Part shown: one piece after another, positions 1-6,290 of the stretch
Position numbering within the stretch: position 1 is the stretch's first letter
Layout: each line of letters starts with the position of its first letter
Assembly (NCBI GenBank): GCA_041736895.1
Contig: JBGSSS010000049.1
Coordinates: 1-15,901, forward strand
Direction: 5' to 3'
Origin: JANRLT01 sp041736895
GTDB taxonomy: Bacteria > Planctomycetota > Planctomycetia > Pirellulales > JALHPA01
DNA length: 15,901 nucleotides
The notes under the pieces: model-generated
What the model saw: the letters and a program-made list of their open reading frames with translations, nothing else
The model's database searches: none
What the model was told of the DNA's origin: nothing
Made by a program: the position numbers and the translations under genes

Positions 1-2
1 TT

Positions 3-461
3 CAACGCGCCAACGGCAAGCACGAAACGCTCACCGTCAAGATTCCGCCCGGCATCGCCGACGGCGGCAAGATTCGCCTGCGCAACCAAGGCGAACCGGG
101 CAGCGGCGGCGGACCGAACGGCGACTTGCTGCTGACGATTCGCATCGCGCCGCATCCGCACTTCACGCGGCACGAAGACGATCTCGAAGTCCGCGTCCCG
201 ATCACGCTGGCCGAAGCGATCAACGGCGGCAAGGTCGACGTCCCGACGCCGCAAGGCACAATCTCGCTCAAGGTGCCCGCCGGTTCCTCAAGCGGCACCC
301 GCCTCCGCGTCCGCGGCCGCGGCATCAAGCATAGCGACGGCGCGAGCGGCGACCTGTATGCGGTGCTGATGATCGTCCTGCCGGACCCAATTCCCGAGGA
401 GTTGAAAGAAGCGGTTGCGAAGCTTCCGGAGCAGCAGCCGCGGGCAGAATTGAAGTGGTAA
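3..461 (+). CDS. DnaJ/CbpA-type co-chaperone, C-terminal part (5' truncated by window)
   Basis: The last 152 codons of a J-domain co-chaperone, read in frame from base 3; the J domain and the start lie outside the window. DnaJ proteins deliver unfolded clients to Hsp70 (DnaK) in the cytoplasm and stimulate its ATPase. The visible part is the two-lobed substrate-binding C-terminal domain: a VKIPPGIADGGKIRLRNQGE stretch, then NGDLLLTIRI, HPHFTRHEDDLEV, a GGKVDVPTPQG turn, VPAGSSSGTRLRVRGRG and a closing helix PEELKEAVAKL. These match the usual order of the DnaJ C-terminal family. Whether the protein has a zinc-finger domain (DnaJ proper) or not (CbpA type) cannot be decided here. The final 13 codons (LPEQQPRAELKW and stop) lie in a 41-bp sequence repeated after the next gene. 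Family assignment is strong; the exact symbol is open. Confidence 0.9.
   Translation, partial: QRANGKHETLTVKIPPGIADGGKIRLRNQGEPGSGGGPNGDLLLTIRIAPHPHFTRHEDDLEVRVPITLAEAINGGKVDVPTPQGTISLKVPAGSSSGTRLRVRGRGIKHSDGASGDLYAVLMIVLPDPIPEELKEAVAKLPEQQPRAELKW
421..461 (+). repeat. 41-bp direct repeat, copy 1 (3' end of dnaJ-like gene)
   Basis: Forms the last codons and the stop of the dnaJ-like gene. It matches 1418-1458 at 38 of 41 positions. The three differences (425, 428, 446) all fall on third codon positions and are silent. After this copy the sequence continues with TGTGGCGTGGGTTTTAACCC, which differs from what follows copy 2. Confidence 0.85.
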
Positions 462-567
462 TGTGGCGTGGGTTTTAACCCAAGCGTCAAAGCGCAATCA
501 ATGGAAACAAACAATCAACGTCCTGCAAGCCGAGTTTTCTGACGCGACGAATCTCCCGCACATCCCA

Positions 568-1419
568 ATGCCCATCATCACTCGACGAAGATTTTTGACC
601 GCCAGTTTGGCATCGATGGTCGGGACGGTGCTATATACTTGGCGCTGGGAACCGCATTGGGCCGAGTTTGTCGAACGGACCATGCCGATCCCGGCTCTAC
701 CGCGTTCGCTCCATGGCAAGACCATGGTCCAAGTCAGTGACATTCACGTGGGTAAAGTCGTTGATCAGCACTACCTGATCAGCATGATTGAGCGCGTGAA
801 TGCCGTAAAACCGGACCTCATTGTATTGACCGGCGATTTCATGACTTGTGAGCATGACGAGCAACTTAACGGCGTCAGTGAGTTGCTTCAATTACTACTA
901 CCGGCACCGCTTGGCACCTTCGCCAGTTTGGGCAATCACGATTATGGCGCTGGTTGGCGGCAAGCTGATGTCGCCGACCAGTTGGTGAATCGCTTGAGCG
1001 AGTTGCGCATCCAGACGCTCCGCAACGAACTCACACAACTCGACGGACTGCAACTGATTGGACTCGATGATCTCTGGGCGAATCGAATGCAACCTGAATC
1101 CGTCTTGGCCAAGCTTGATCGACAGCAGCCATGCATCACGTTGTGCCATAATCCCGACGGGGTCGATTGGCCGATTATGCAGCAAATCCCGGGCTGGGTG
1201 TTAGCTGGCCACACGCATGGCGGTCAATGTAAACCGCCGTTCTTAGACCCGCCGATTCTGCCAGTCAAGAATTTACGCTACACTTCGGGAGTGTTTCAGT
1301 TGGACCAGCAGCGGCAACTCTATATCAATCGCGGCCTCGGTTACAACATGCGGGTACGCTTCAATGCGCGTCCCGAAGTGACAATCTTCCGCTTGGAAAG
1401 CGCGGATGCGGTTGTATAG
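568..1419 (+). CDS. Tat-exported calcineurin-like metallophosphoesterase (YkuE-like)
   Basis: A 283-residue metal-dependent phosphoesterase. The full metal-binding set is visible: D58 and H60 in VSDIHVG, D90 in LTGDF, N123 and H124 in GNHD, H194 in CHNPDG, and H215 and H217 in AGHTHGGQ. This is the pattern of the YkuE-type branch, whose members hydrolyse phosphodiester or pyrophosphate bonds in membrane or nucleotide substrates; the substrate here is unknown. The ATG at 568 was chosen because it puts TRRRFLTAS and a short hydrophobic stretch at the N-terminus, a twin-arginine export signal. An upstream in-frame GTG at 463 would bury that signal. No strong Shine-Dalgarno site is seen. Base composition looks less GC-rich than the dnaJ-like gene, and the gene is bracketed by the 41-bp repeats, which together suggest it arrived as a unit. 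Confidence 0.85.
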   Translation: MPIITRRRFLTASLASMVGTVLYTWRWEPHWAEFVERTMPIPALPRSLHGKTMVQVSDIHVGKVVDQHYLISMIERVNAVKPDLIVLTGDFMTCEHDEQLNGVSELLQLLLPAPLGTFASLGNHDYGAGWRQADVADQLVNRLSELRIQTLRNELTQLDGLQLIGLDDLWANRMQPESVLAKLDRQQPCITLCHNPDGVDWPIMQQIPGWVLAGHTHGGQCKPPFLDPPILPVKNLRYTSGVFQLDQQRQLYINRGLGYNMRVRFNARPEVTIFRLESADAVV

Positions 1420-1458
1420 CTGCCCGAGCAGCAGCCGCGGGCGGAATTGAAGTGGTAA
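1418..1458 (+). repeat. 41-bp direct repeat, copy 2 (dnaJ 3'-end remnant)
   Basis: Begins inside the stop of the phosphoesterase gene and, read in that gene's frame after the TAG, encodes LPEQQPRAELKW and a TAA stop, exactly the C-terminus of the upstream DnaJ-like protein. It is noncoding now unless the TAG is read through. The first GTAG-headed hairpin starts on the next base (1459). Confidence 0.85.
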
Positions 1459-1587
1459 GTAGGCCCGGCTGTGCCGGGCAAACAAAAAGCGTTGCCGACA
1501 GAATCATTCTCGCTGTCAAAACGGCTTGGTCCGCGCAGCGTATTTGAATTGGTCAGCCGGTTCTCTGTGCGGCACAGCCGCACCTAC
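1459..1587. repeat. REPIN-like doublet: two GTAG-headed hairpins in inverted orientation
   Basis: The left unit (1459-1479) starts GTAGG and folds as CCCGGC-TGT-GCCGGG. The right unit (1567-1587), read on the minus strand, starts GTAGG and folds as TGCGGC-TGT-GCCGCA. The two 21-nt units agree at 17 positions. The four differences form two base-pair swaps (C-G to T-A and C-G to G-C), so both stems stay perfect. A GTAG head on a short palindrome, in inverted pairs, is the hallmark of REP sequences mobilised by RAYT (REP-associated tyrosine) transposases. The roughly 87 bases between the units hold no recognisable gene. No RAYT gene is in the window, so the family assignment is inference. Confidence 0.6.
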
Positions 1588-1610
1588 ACCGCATGTATCG
1601 CTACAAAAGC

Positions 1611-1646
1611 CCTAGCCAGTGCTAGCAAAACCATGCACTGCCTAGG
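1611..1646. repeat. Imperfect hairpin in the intergenic region
   Basis: CCTAG-C-CAGTGC pairs with GCACTG-C-CTAGG around a 12-nt loop: 11 base pairs with one C/C mismatch. There is no T-tract directly after it, so it is not a standard terminator. It lies between the REP doublet and the leader of the downstream exported-protein gene. A shorter alternative fold, CTAGC-CAGT-GCTAG, competes with it. The rest of 1588-1729 shows only an AT-rich stretch around 1670-1682 and the Shine-Dalgarno site of the next gene. Confidence 0.4.
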
Positions 1647-1729
1647 CCTAGTTAGAAATGAAGTAGACGTAAAAATTTTTAAGAAGTAGCATCTAAATAC
1701 TTCGCTCCCAATTCATTAAGGAGTCCGTA

Positions 1730-2365
1730 ATGCGTCGCTTCCGTCTAGACGAAATGATTGTGCTGATTGGCTTGTGCGTCGCTAGTTTCGCCAACGCGAA
1801 CTCTACTGCCCGCGCTGAGACTTCTCCGCAGGACGAAAATGCAGTCAATCGTCAGATCCGCTCAAAACTCGTGAAACACACAACATTCGATTTCAAGAAA
1901 GCGACATTGGAGGAAGTTGTTGCCTTTCTGGAAACCCGACATGAACTGAAAGTCGAAATCGATTACGAGAGTTTGAGAAACAACGATTTCGATCCTCGTT
2001 CTTTATTTAGCTATACGGTCGATGACACAGAATTGTGGAATGGGCTGAAAAGTGTTTTGGATCAAAATCACCTGAGTTGCTATCTCGATCATGGCAATCT
2101 GAAAATTTATTCGCGTAGCAATCGTTATACTTCTAGCTATTCCGTTGCTGACATACTACAAGGGAATCAATCCGTTGATGTATTTTGTAAGCTTATTCAA
2201 TCCGAAATCCAACCGACTACTTGGAAAACGAATGGCGGTAAAGCTGATATCGTACCGTTTGAATCGAACAAATCAATAATCGTTAGTAATACTCAAGAAG
2301 TCCATGAACAAGTTGCGGACTACTTGGAAAAAATGCGAGCTAAGCACGCTGTGCCTGCAAAATAG
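1730..2365 (+). CDS. Small exported protein with STN-like and secretin N-domain-like regions
   Basis: A 211-residue protein of unknown function. A clear TAAGGAG (1717-1723) sits six bases before the ATG. The N-terminus is a signal peptide: basic MRRFR, hydrophobic MIVLIGLCVASFA, likely cleavage after ARA (residues 28-30). Residues about 51-130 resemble the short N-domain of secretins and TonB receptors: TTFDFKKATLEEVVAFL, then YTVDDTELWNGLKSVL and LSCYLDHGNLKIYSR. Residues about 136-203 resemble the next secretin domain (TWKTNGGKADIVPFES, SIIVSNTQEVHEQVADYLEKMR), a combination I recall from planctomycete proteins. No beta-barrel follows, so this is not a secretin itself; it may be a periplasmic scaffold or an orphan domain protein. 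It looks clearly more AT-rich than its neighbours. Expression is probable given the strong ribosome site. Confidence 0.75.
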   Translation: MRRFRLDEMIVLIGLCVASFANANSTARAETSPQDENAVNRQIRSKLVKHTTFDFKKATLEEVVAFLETRHELKVEIDYESLRNNDFDPRSLFSYTVDDTELWNGLKSVLDQNHLSCYLDHGNLKIYSRSNRYTSSYSVADILQGNQSVDVFCKLIQSEIQPTTWKTNGGKADIVPFESNKSIIVSNTQEVHEQVADYLEKMRAKHAVPAK

Positions 2366-2379
2366 CGAAAATATTTTGC
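2357..2379. terminator. AT-rich hairpin between convergent genes (possible weak bidirectional terminator)
   Basis: GCAAAATA pairs perfectly with TATTTTGC around a 7-nt loop. It overlaps the stop codon of the exported-protein gene and lies 17 bases from the end of the aldo/keto reductase gene on the other strand. The stem is A/T-rich and no U-tract follows, so termination is only a possibility. Confidence 0.3.
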
Positions 2380-2395
2380 GTGACTAGGTCTACGT

Positions 2396-3382
2396 TTAAG
2401 TAACCGCACCCTGCATCACCGGTGTGCCGCGACGTTGAATCGCCGCATCGATCGCGGCGAGTTGTTCAGCCGTCAGCGACCACCCTTGCCCGCCGGCATT
2501 TTCCCGGGCCTGTTCCGCGTTTTTCGCGCCGCAAAGCGCCGCGGTGATGCCCGGCTGTTGAATCGTCCAATTGAGCACGAGTTCCGAAACCGTGTGCCCG
2601 CATTCATCGGCGATCGCGCGTAGCTCTTCGACCAGCGCCACGTTCTTCTGAAACTCTTCACCCTGGAACATCGGGTATTTCGCGCGGCTGTCGCTTGCGG
2701 GGAAGACATGATCGCGGCTGAGTTTCCCGGCGAGCAGGCCCTTGAGCAGTGGCCAATAGACGATGACCGAAATCTGCTGCGCGAGGCAATACGGGAGCAG
2801 GTCCGCCTCGATCCCGCGCTGCAGCATGTTGTAAGGCGGTTGCACGGCCGCGACGGGGCACACGGTTTGAAACTCTCGCAGTTGCTCGACCGTGACATTC
2901 GACACGCCGACGGCACGGATCAAGCCGGCGTCGAGCAGTTCCTTGATCGCGCCCGCGGATTCCGCGATCGGCGTCGTGTGATCCGGGGCGTGCAAGTAGT
3001 ACAAGTCGATCCAATCGGTGCCGAGCCGCGCGAGACTCTCGCGGCATTCACGGTGCAATGTCGCGGGCCGGGCGTCGCGAATCTGGGTGCGCGGCGGATC
3101 CCAGTGGATGCCCCCTTTGCTGGCGATCACGAAATCGCGGCGATTGCTGCCGACGGCCGCGGCAATCGCCCGCTCGCTTTCGCCGTCGAGTCCGTAACAG
3201 TACGCCGTGTCGAGAAAGTTGATCCCGCCTTCGAGACTTGTCCGCACGATGGCGGCCGCTTCGTCGCTCGTCACGGGTCCGCTCGTCATCCCAGCGAGCG
3301 GCCAGCAGCCGAGCCCCAGCGGTGAGATGCGCAGTTCGGTTTTTCCCAGCGGACGCAATTCAAGTTGATTCGAGTTTTGCAT
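2396..3382 (-). CDS. Aldo/keto reductase family oxidoreductase
   Basis: A 328-residue NAD(P)H-dependent oxidoreductase with the TIM-barrel signature of the aldo/keto reductase superfamily. The catalytic tetrad is complete: D58 in NFLDTAYCYG, Y63, K89 in VIASKGG and H131 in LYYLHAPD. LGKTELRISPLGLGCWPLAG at the N-terminus and VSNVTVEQL with PPYNMLQRG in the middle are also typical. Length is normal for the cytosolic family that reduces aldehydes and ketones; substrate cannot be predicted. The ATG at 3382 lacks a good Shine-Dalgarno site but precedes the conserved LRPLGKT start well. It is transcribed divergently from the thiolase, with 107 bases between the starts, so the two may share a control region. 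Confidence 0.92.
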   Translation of the reverse strand: MQNSNQLELRPLGKTELRISPLGLGCWPLAGMTSGPVTSDEAAAIVRTSLEGGINFLDTAYCYGLDGESERAIAAAVGSNRRDFVIASKGGIHWDPPRTQIRDARPATLHRECRESLARLGTDWIDLYYLHAPDHTTPIAESAGAIKELLDAGLIRAVGVSNVTVEQLREFQTVCPVAAVQPPYNMLQRGIEADLLPYCLAQQISVIVYWPLLKGLLAGKLSRDHVFPASDSRAKYPMFQGEEFQKNVALVEELRAIADECGHTVSELVLNWTIQQPGITAALCGAKNAEQARENAGGQGWSLTAEQLAAIDAAIQRRGTPVMQGAVT

Positions 3383-3489
3383 GGAAGAATTTTAGCAAAA
3401 TCGACGGCAGATGTTCATCACTGGACGAAAGTCACCCGAACTGCGTAGCATTCAAAGGGGAGAATTGTTGATTCAAAGGAGGAGTCGCC

Positions 3490-4671
3490 ATGAGTTCCAG
3501 TTACATTGTCTCCGGCTGCCGCACGCCGATCGGGAAATTTCTTGGCGGCTTAGCACCGTTCAGTGCGCCGCAATTGGGCGGGCTAACGCTCAAGGAAACG
3601 CTCGCGCGGGCCGGCTCTTCACCGGGCGAACTGAATCAGGTCATCCTCGGCGAAGTCGTCGCGGCTGGCACTGGCCAAGCACCCGCGCGGCAGGCGTTGT
3701 TGCATGCCGGTATCCCCGACAGCATCGGGGCGATCACCGTGAACAAGGTCTGCGGCTCGGGACTCGCGGCGGTGATGCTGGCCGATGTGCTAATCCGCTC
3801 GGGCGATGCGTCGATGATCGCGGCCGGCGGCATGGAATCGATGAGCCAGGCGCCGCATCTGCTCCGCGGCACGCGCGCGGGCTGGAAATACGGGCCACAA
3901 CGAGTTGACGACGCGCTCGAAGTCGATGGCCTCAAATGCGCGATCGGGCAAGCGAGCATGGGCTGTTACGCGGATGCCACGGCGGCGAAGTATGGGGTCT
4001 CGCGCGCCGATCAAGATGCCTGGGCCTTGCAATCGCATCAACGAGCGATCACCGCGCAGCAAACCGGCTTGTGGAATGCCGAAATCATCGCGGTCACCGA
4101 CAGCAGCGGCAAAACACCTCGCACGATCGCGGCCGACGAAGCCCCGCGCGCCGATTCGACGATCGAGGCTCTCACCAAACTGCGCCCAGCGTTCGACGTC
4201 AATGGAACAGCAACGGCCGGAAACTCGTCGCCGCTAAGCGATGGTGCCGCGAGCGTTCTGGTCGTCGATGAATCGCGGGCCAAGAGCGGAAACTATCCCT
4301 GGCAGTTCCGCATCGCCGCGCAAGCCAACTCCGCCGGCCCGCCGAGCGAACTCTTCGTCGCGCCGGTCGAAGCGATTCGTTTGGCGCTGAAGCGCGCGGG
4401 CAAATCGGTTGCGGATATTCAGCTTTTCGAGATCAACGAGGCGTTCGCTTCGCAAACGTTGGCCTGCCAACGGCAGTTGAAGATTCCCCCCGACTGCTTG
4501 AATATTCATGGCGGCGCAATTGCGCTTGGGCATCCGATTGGGGCAAGCGGCGCGCGGGTGCTCGTGACTTTGCTGCATGCTTTGCTCGCGACGAAGCAGA
4601 CCTGGGGCGTGGCGTCGCTCTGCTTAGGCGGCGGAGAAGCCGTGGCACTCGTGGTGGAGCGCACGGAATAA
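3490..4671 (+). CDS. Acetyl-CoA C-acetyltransferase / thiolase
   Basis: A 393-residue thiolase, the normal length for the family. It joins two acetyl-CoA to acetoacetyl-CoA, or the reverse, in the cytoplasm. The catalytic residues are in place: nucleophile C88 in NKVCGSGLAAV, H348 in GGAIALGHPIGASG and C378 in CLGGGEA. NEAFASQ and the N-terminal SGCRTPIGKFLGG also fit. The start is well supported: AAAGGAGG at 3476-3483, seven bases before ATG. A second copy of ATTCAAAGG lies 21 bases upstream (3450-3458), so the leader holds a short direct repeat. The short lone-gene context does not tell whether it works in fatty-acid breakdown, polymer synthesis or another pathway; biosynthetic versus degradative thiolase is therefore left open. 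Confidence 0.93.
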   Translation: MSSSYIVSGCRTPIGKFLGGLAPFSAPQLGGLTLKETLARAGSSPGELNQVILGEVVAAGTGQAPARQALLHAGIPDSIGAITVNKVCGSGLAAVMLADVLIRSGDASMIAAGGMESMSQAPHLLRGTRAGWKYGPQRVDDALEVDGLKCAIGQASMGCYADATAAKYGVSRADQDAWALQSHQRAITAQQTGLWNAEIIAVTDSSGKTPRTIAADEAPRADSTIEALTKLRPAFDVNGTATAGNSSPLSDGAASVLVVDESRAKSGNYPWQFRIAAQANSAGPPSELFVAPVEAIRLALKRAGKSVADIQLFEINEAFASQTLACQRQLKIPPDCLNIHGGAIALGHPIGASGARVLVTLLHALLATKQTWGVASLCLGGGEAVALVVERTE

Positions 4672-4687
4672 AAGCCCGCGGCAATTT

Positions 4688-4760
4688 GTAGCAAAGGTCG
4701 TGAGACCTTGGATGACGCGGCGTGGGCGTGAAACGTCTGAAGTCTTACGACTTCAGCTAC
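4688..4760. repeat. Second REPIN-like doublet: GTAG-headed hairpins in inverted orientation
   Basis: The left unit (4688-4711) is GTAG followed by CAAAGGTC-GTGA-GACCTTGG. The right unit (4737-4760), on the minus strand, is GTAG followed by CTGAAGTC-GTAA-GACTTCAG. Both are 24 nt. Two stem positions differ by full base-pair swaps (A-T to G-C, G-C to A-T), and one A/G mismatch in the left stem is a T-A pair in the right. The stem sequences are unrelated to those of the 1459-1587 doublet but the design is the same. It fills the gap between the convergent thiolase and ferrochelatase genes, ending 10 bases from the latter's stop, and may also help end both transcripts. Confidence 0.6.
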
Positions 4761-4770
4761 GAAAGATTCG

Positions 4771-5799
4771 CTAACGCGCCGGGGGACCAGCCGGCCTTCC
4801 GCTCAAACAGCAATCCACCGGGCACACATCGTGGCTCGGACCAAGTGAACCGAGTACTGCTCTCTCCGAAGGTTCCTCGATCCGCTCGACGATCAGGTCG
4901 CGAATCATGCGCACAAATCGCGCATCGGTTCCAACCGTCGGCGTGCGAATCAGGCCCAGCCCCAGCTCGCCACACAAATCGCGCGCTTCGGTGTCGAGAT
5001 CGTAGAGGACTTCCATGTGATCCGAAATAAACCCGTAGGGAACGATGATGACATCGCTCACACCGCGCTCGGGCAACTGCCGAATCACGTCGCAGACATC
5101 GGGCTCGAGCCAAGGCTGCGTCGCCGGACCGCTGCGGCTTTGGTAGACGCACTGATATTGCTCGGGGCTAACGCCTGCGCCGCTTGCCACCAAACGTGCC
5201 GTTTCAGCAAGCTGCACTTCGTACTTGCAATTCGCCGCCATCCCATTCGGGATACTATGAGCCGAGAAGAGAACCTTCGTCGATTTGCGGCGCTCGGCAG
5301 GAATTGAAGCGAGCGCTGCGCGAAGGCTTTCGGCCATCGGCTCAACAAAACCGGGGTGATTGTAATAGACACGCAGCTTGTCGATGACCGGCACGCCGGG
5401 TCCGACGTGTTCTTGAGCGGCAAGGATATTTTCGCGATACTGCCGGCAGCCAGAATAACTGCTGTAAGCCGAGGTGAAAAACGCGATCGCCCGCTGCACG
5501 CCATCGTCGCGCATTTTCGTGAGCGTCTCAGGCAACAGCGGATGCCAGTTGCGGTTGCCCCAATAGATCGGTAACTGTGGACCGTGCTCCGCCAATTCTT
5601 TTTCCAGAGCCGCGATCAAGGCTTTATTCTGCGCATTGATCGGACTCACGCCGCCGAAGTGCTGGTAATGCTCGGCCACGGCCAGCATCCGCTCGCGCGG
5701 CACATTCCGTCCGCGTAGGACGTTCTCCAAAAACGGCAGCACATCGTCCGCACCATTCGGTCCGCCAAACGAAACCACCAGGACAGCATCGTACTTCAT
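4771..5799 (-). CDS. hemH: Ferrochelatase
   Basis: A 342-residue ferrochelatase, which inserts Fe2+ into a porphyrin at the end of haem synthesis. Visible signatures: VSFGGPNGADDVLPFLENVLRG at the N-terminus, HYQHFGGVSPIN, TSAYSSYSG, the catalytic histidine H181 in FSAHSIP, YQSRSGPATQPWLEPD, and E263 in ISDHMEVLYDLD. H181 and E263 correspond to the metal-site pair of the family. The porphyrin substrate (protoporphyrin or coproporphyrin) cannot be told here. C118 in YSGCRQY and a C-terminal C326, C330, C331 group could bind a [2Fe-2S] cluster, as in some bacterial and animal ferrochelatases. The ATG at 5799 begins directly at MKYDAVLVVSFGG, a normal start, although no Shine-Dalgarno site is obvious. 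A small AAAAGG-loop-CCTTTT hairpin (5835-5850) lies in the leader. Confidence 0.95.
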   Translation of the reverse strand: MKYDAVLVVSFGGPNGADDVLPFLENVLRGRNVPRERMLAVAEHYQHFGGVSPINAQNKALIAALEKELAEHGPQLPIYWGNRNWHPLLPETLTKMRDDGVQRAIAFFTSAYSSYSGCRQYRENILAAQEHVGPGVPVIDKLRVYYNHPGFVEPMAESLRAALASIPAERRKSTKVLFSAHSIPNGMAANCKYEVQLAETARLVASGAGVSPEQYQCVYQSRSGPATQPWLEPDVCDVIRQLPERGVSDVIIVPYGFISDHMEVLYDLDTEARDLCGELGLGLIRTPTVGTDARFVRMIRDLIVERIEEPSERAVLGSLGPSHDVCPVDCCLSGRPAGPPAR

Positions 5800-5903
5800 A
5801 AGATTGCGGATCAGCGCAGAGCAGCGAGTTTCAAAAAAGGAGTACCTTTTGTATTATCGCAGATCAGCTCGCGAACAGGAGAGGGAGAAATACTTGTTGC
5901 ATT

Positions 5904-5965
5904 AACCCGACGCGTCAGCAAGGGCGAATTGCGTTTGCACAACGCCCTCGCTGACGCGTCGGGTT
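5904..5965. repeat. Long inverted repeat, 23-bp arms
   Basis: The arms 5904-5926 and 5943-5965 begin AACCCGACGCGTCAGC and pair at 22 of 23 positions around a 16-nt loop. Each arm contains the self-complementary GACGCGTC. It lies between the ferrochelatase start and the tRNA-Glu terminator, with no gene inside. I recall similar ACCCGACGCGT palindromes as dispersed repeats in planctomycete genomes, so this is probably one copy of such a family; that cannot be checked from a single window. Confidence 0.7.
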
Positions 5966-5978
5966 GAAATTGGCGCAT

Positions 5979-6011
5979 AAAAAAAGACGCGTGAACGATG
6001 TTCACGCGTCT
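5979..6011 (-). terminator. Rho-independent terminator of tRNA-Glu
   Basis: AGACGCGTGAAC pairs perfectly with GTTCACGCGTCT around a 3-nt loop, and seven A on the plus strand (5979-5985) give a run of T directly after the stem on the minus strand. It starts five bases past the tRNA 3' end. Orientation and position fit the tRNA gene. Confidence 0.9.
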
Positions 6012-6016
6012 CTCAG

Positions 6017-6088
6017 TGACCCCAACGAGAATCGAACTCGTGTTACCGGCGTGAAAGGCCAGTGTCCTAACCGCTAGACGATGGGGCC
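6017..6088 (-). tRNA. tRNA-Glu (anticodon UUC)
   Basis: A 72-nt gene that folds completely. The acceptor GGCCCCA pairs with TGGGGTC (one G-T pair), the D-arm is GTCT...GGAC, the anticodon stem CTGGC/GCCGG holds loop CTTTCAC, and the T-arm is ACGAG-TTCGATT-CTCGT. The anticodon TTC reads GAA and GAG. The first residues after the acceptor (TCGTCTAG) are those typical of bacterial tRNA-Glu. The discriminator is A and CCA is not encoded, so it must be added after transcription. In many bacteria this tRNA also feeds haem synthesis through glutamyl-tRNA reductase, and hemH lies next to it; a functional link is only suggestive. Confidence 0.95.
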
Positions 6089-6099
6089 AGCGAATACGT

Positions 6100-6128
6100 T
6101 TTTTAGCCCTACGAGCCTGATTCGTCAA
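6100..6128 (-). promoter_or_regulatory. Promoter of tRNA-Glu
   Basis: On the minus strand, TTGACG (6128-6123) and TAAAAA (6105-6100) are separated by 17 bases. The hexamers match the sigma-70 consensus at five and four of six positions. Transcription would start a few bases before the tRNA 5' end at 6088, as expected for a stable RNA. Confidence 0.55.
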
Positions 6129-6223
6129 GGCGAAGAGCTAAATCAAAGACGTGAGCAACGCCGAAAAGGTTCAGAATCAAGAAAAAATGCTGGCAGCAAA
6201 AAGAAAATGCTTGGCTGTAAATT

Positions 6224-6263
6224 AAAAAATGCTTGTCGGGCAACGAAATTGCCTGACAAGCAT
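6224..6263 (-). terminator. Rho-independent terminator of csrA
   Basis: On the minus strand a 15-bp stem (ATGCTTGTCAGGCAA with TTGCCCGACAAGCAT, one wobble pair) with a 5-nt loop is followed by a run of T (plus-strand A at 6224-6229). It lies 27 bases past the csrA stop. A further 100 bases to the tRNA promoter hold only two weaker AAAATGCT repeats (around 6184 and 6204). Confidence 0.88.
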
Positions 6264-6290
6264 GATGTAATTTGAGTTGAAGCGATGCGC

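Noticed and set aside
2..514. Long minus-strand open frame opposite the dnaJ 3' end
   Set aside because: It is arginine- and serine-rich shadow coding opposite a GC-rich conserved gene; no motifs or ribosome site.
463..567. GTG at 463 as the start of the phosphoesterase
   Set aside because: It would add 35 residues without family similarity in front of a clear twin-arginine signal that begins well at the ATG at 568.
2708..3325. Plus-strand frame of about 200 codons inside the aldo/keto reductase gene
   Set aside because: Lies antisense to a gene with an intact catalytic tetrad; its composition is that of a GC-rich shadow frame.
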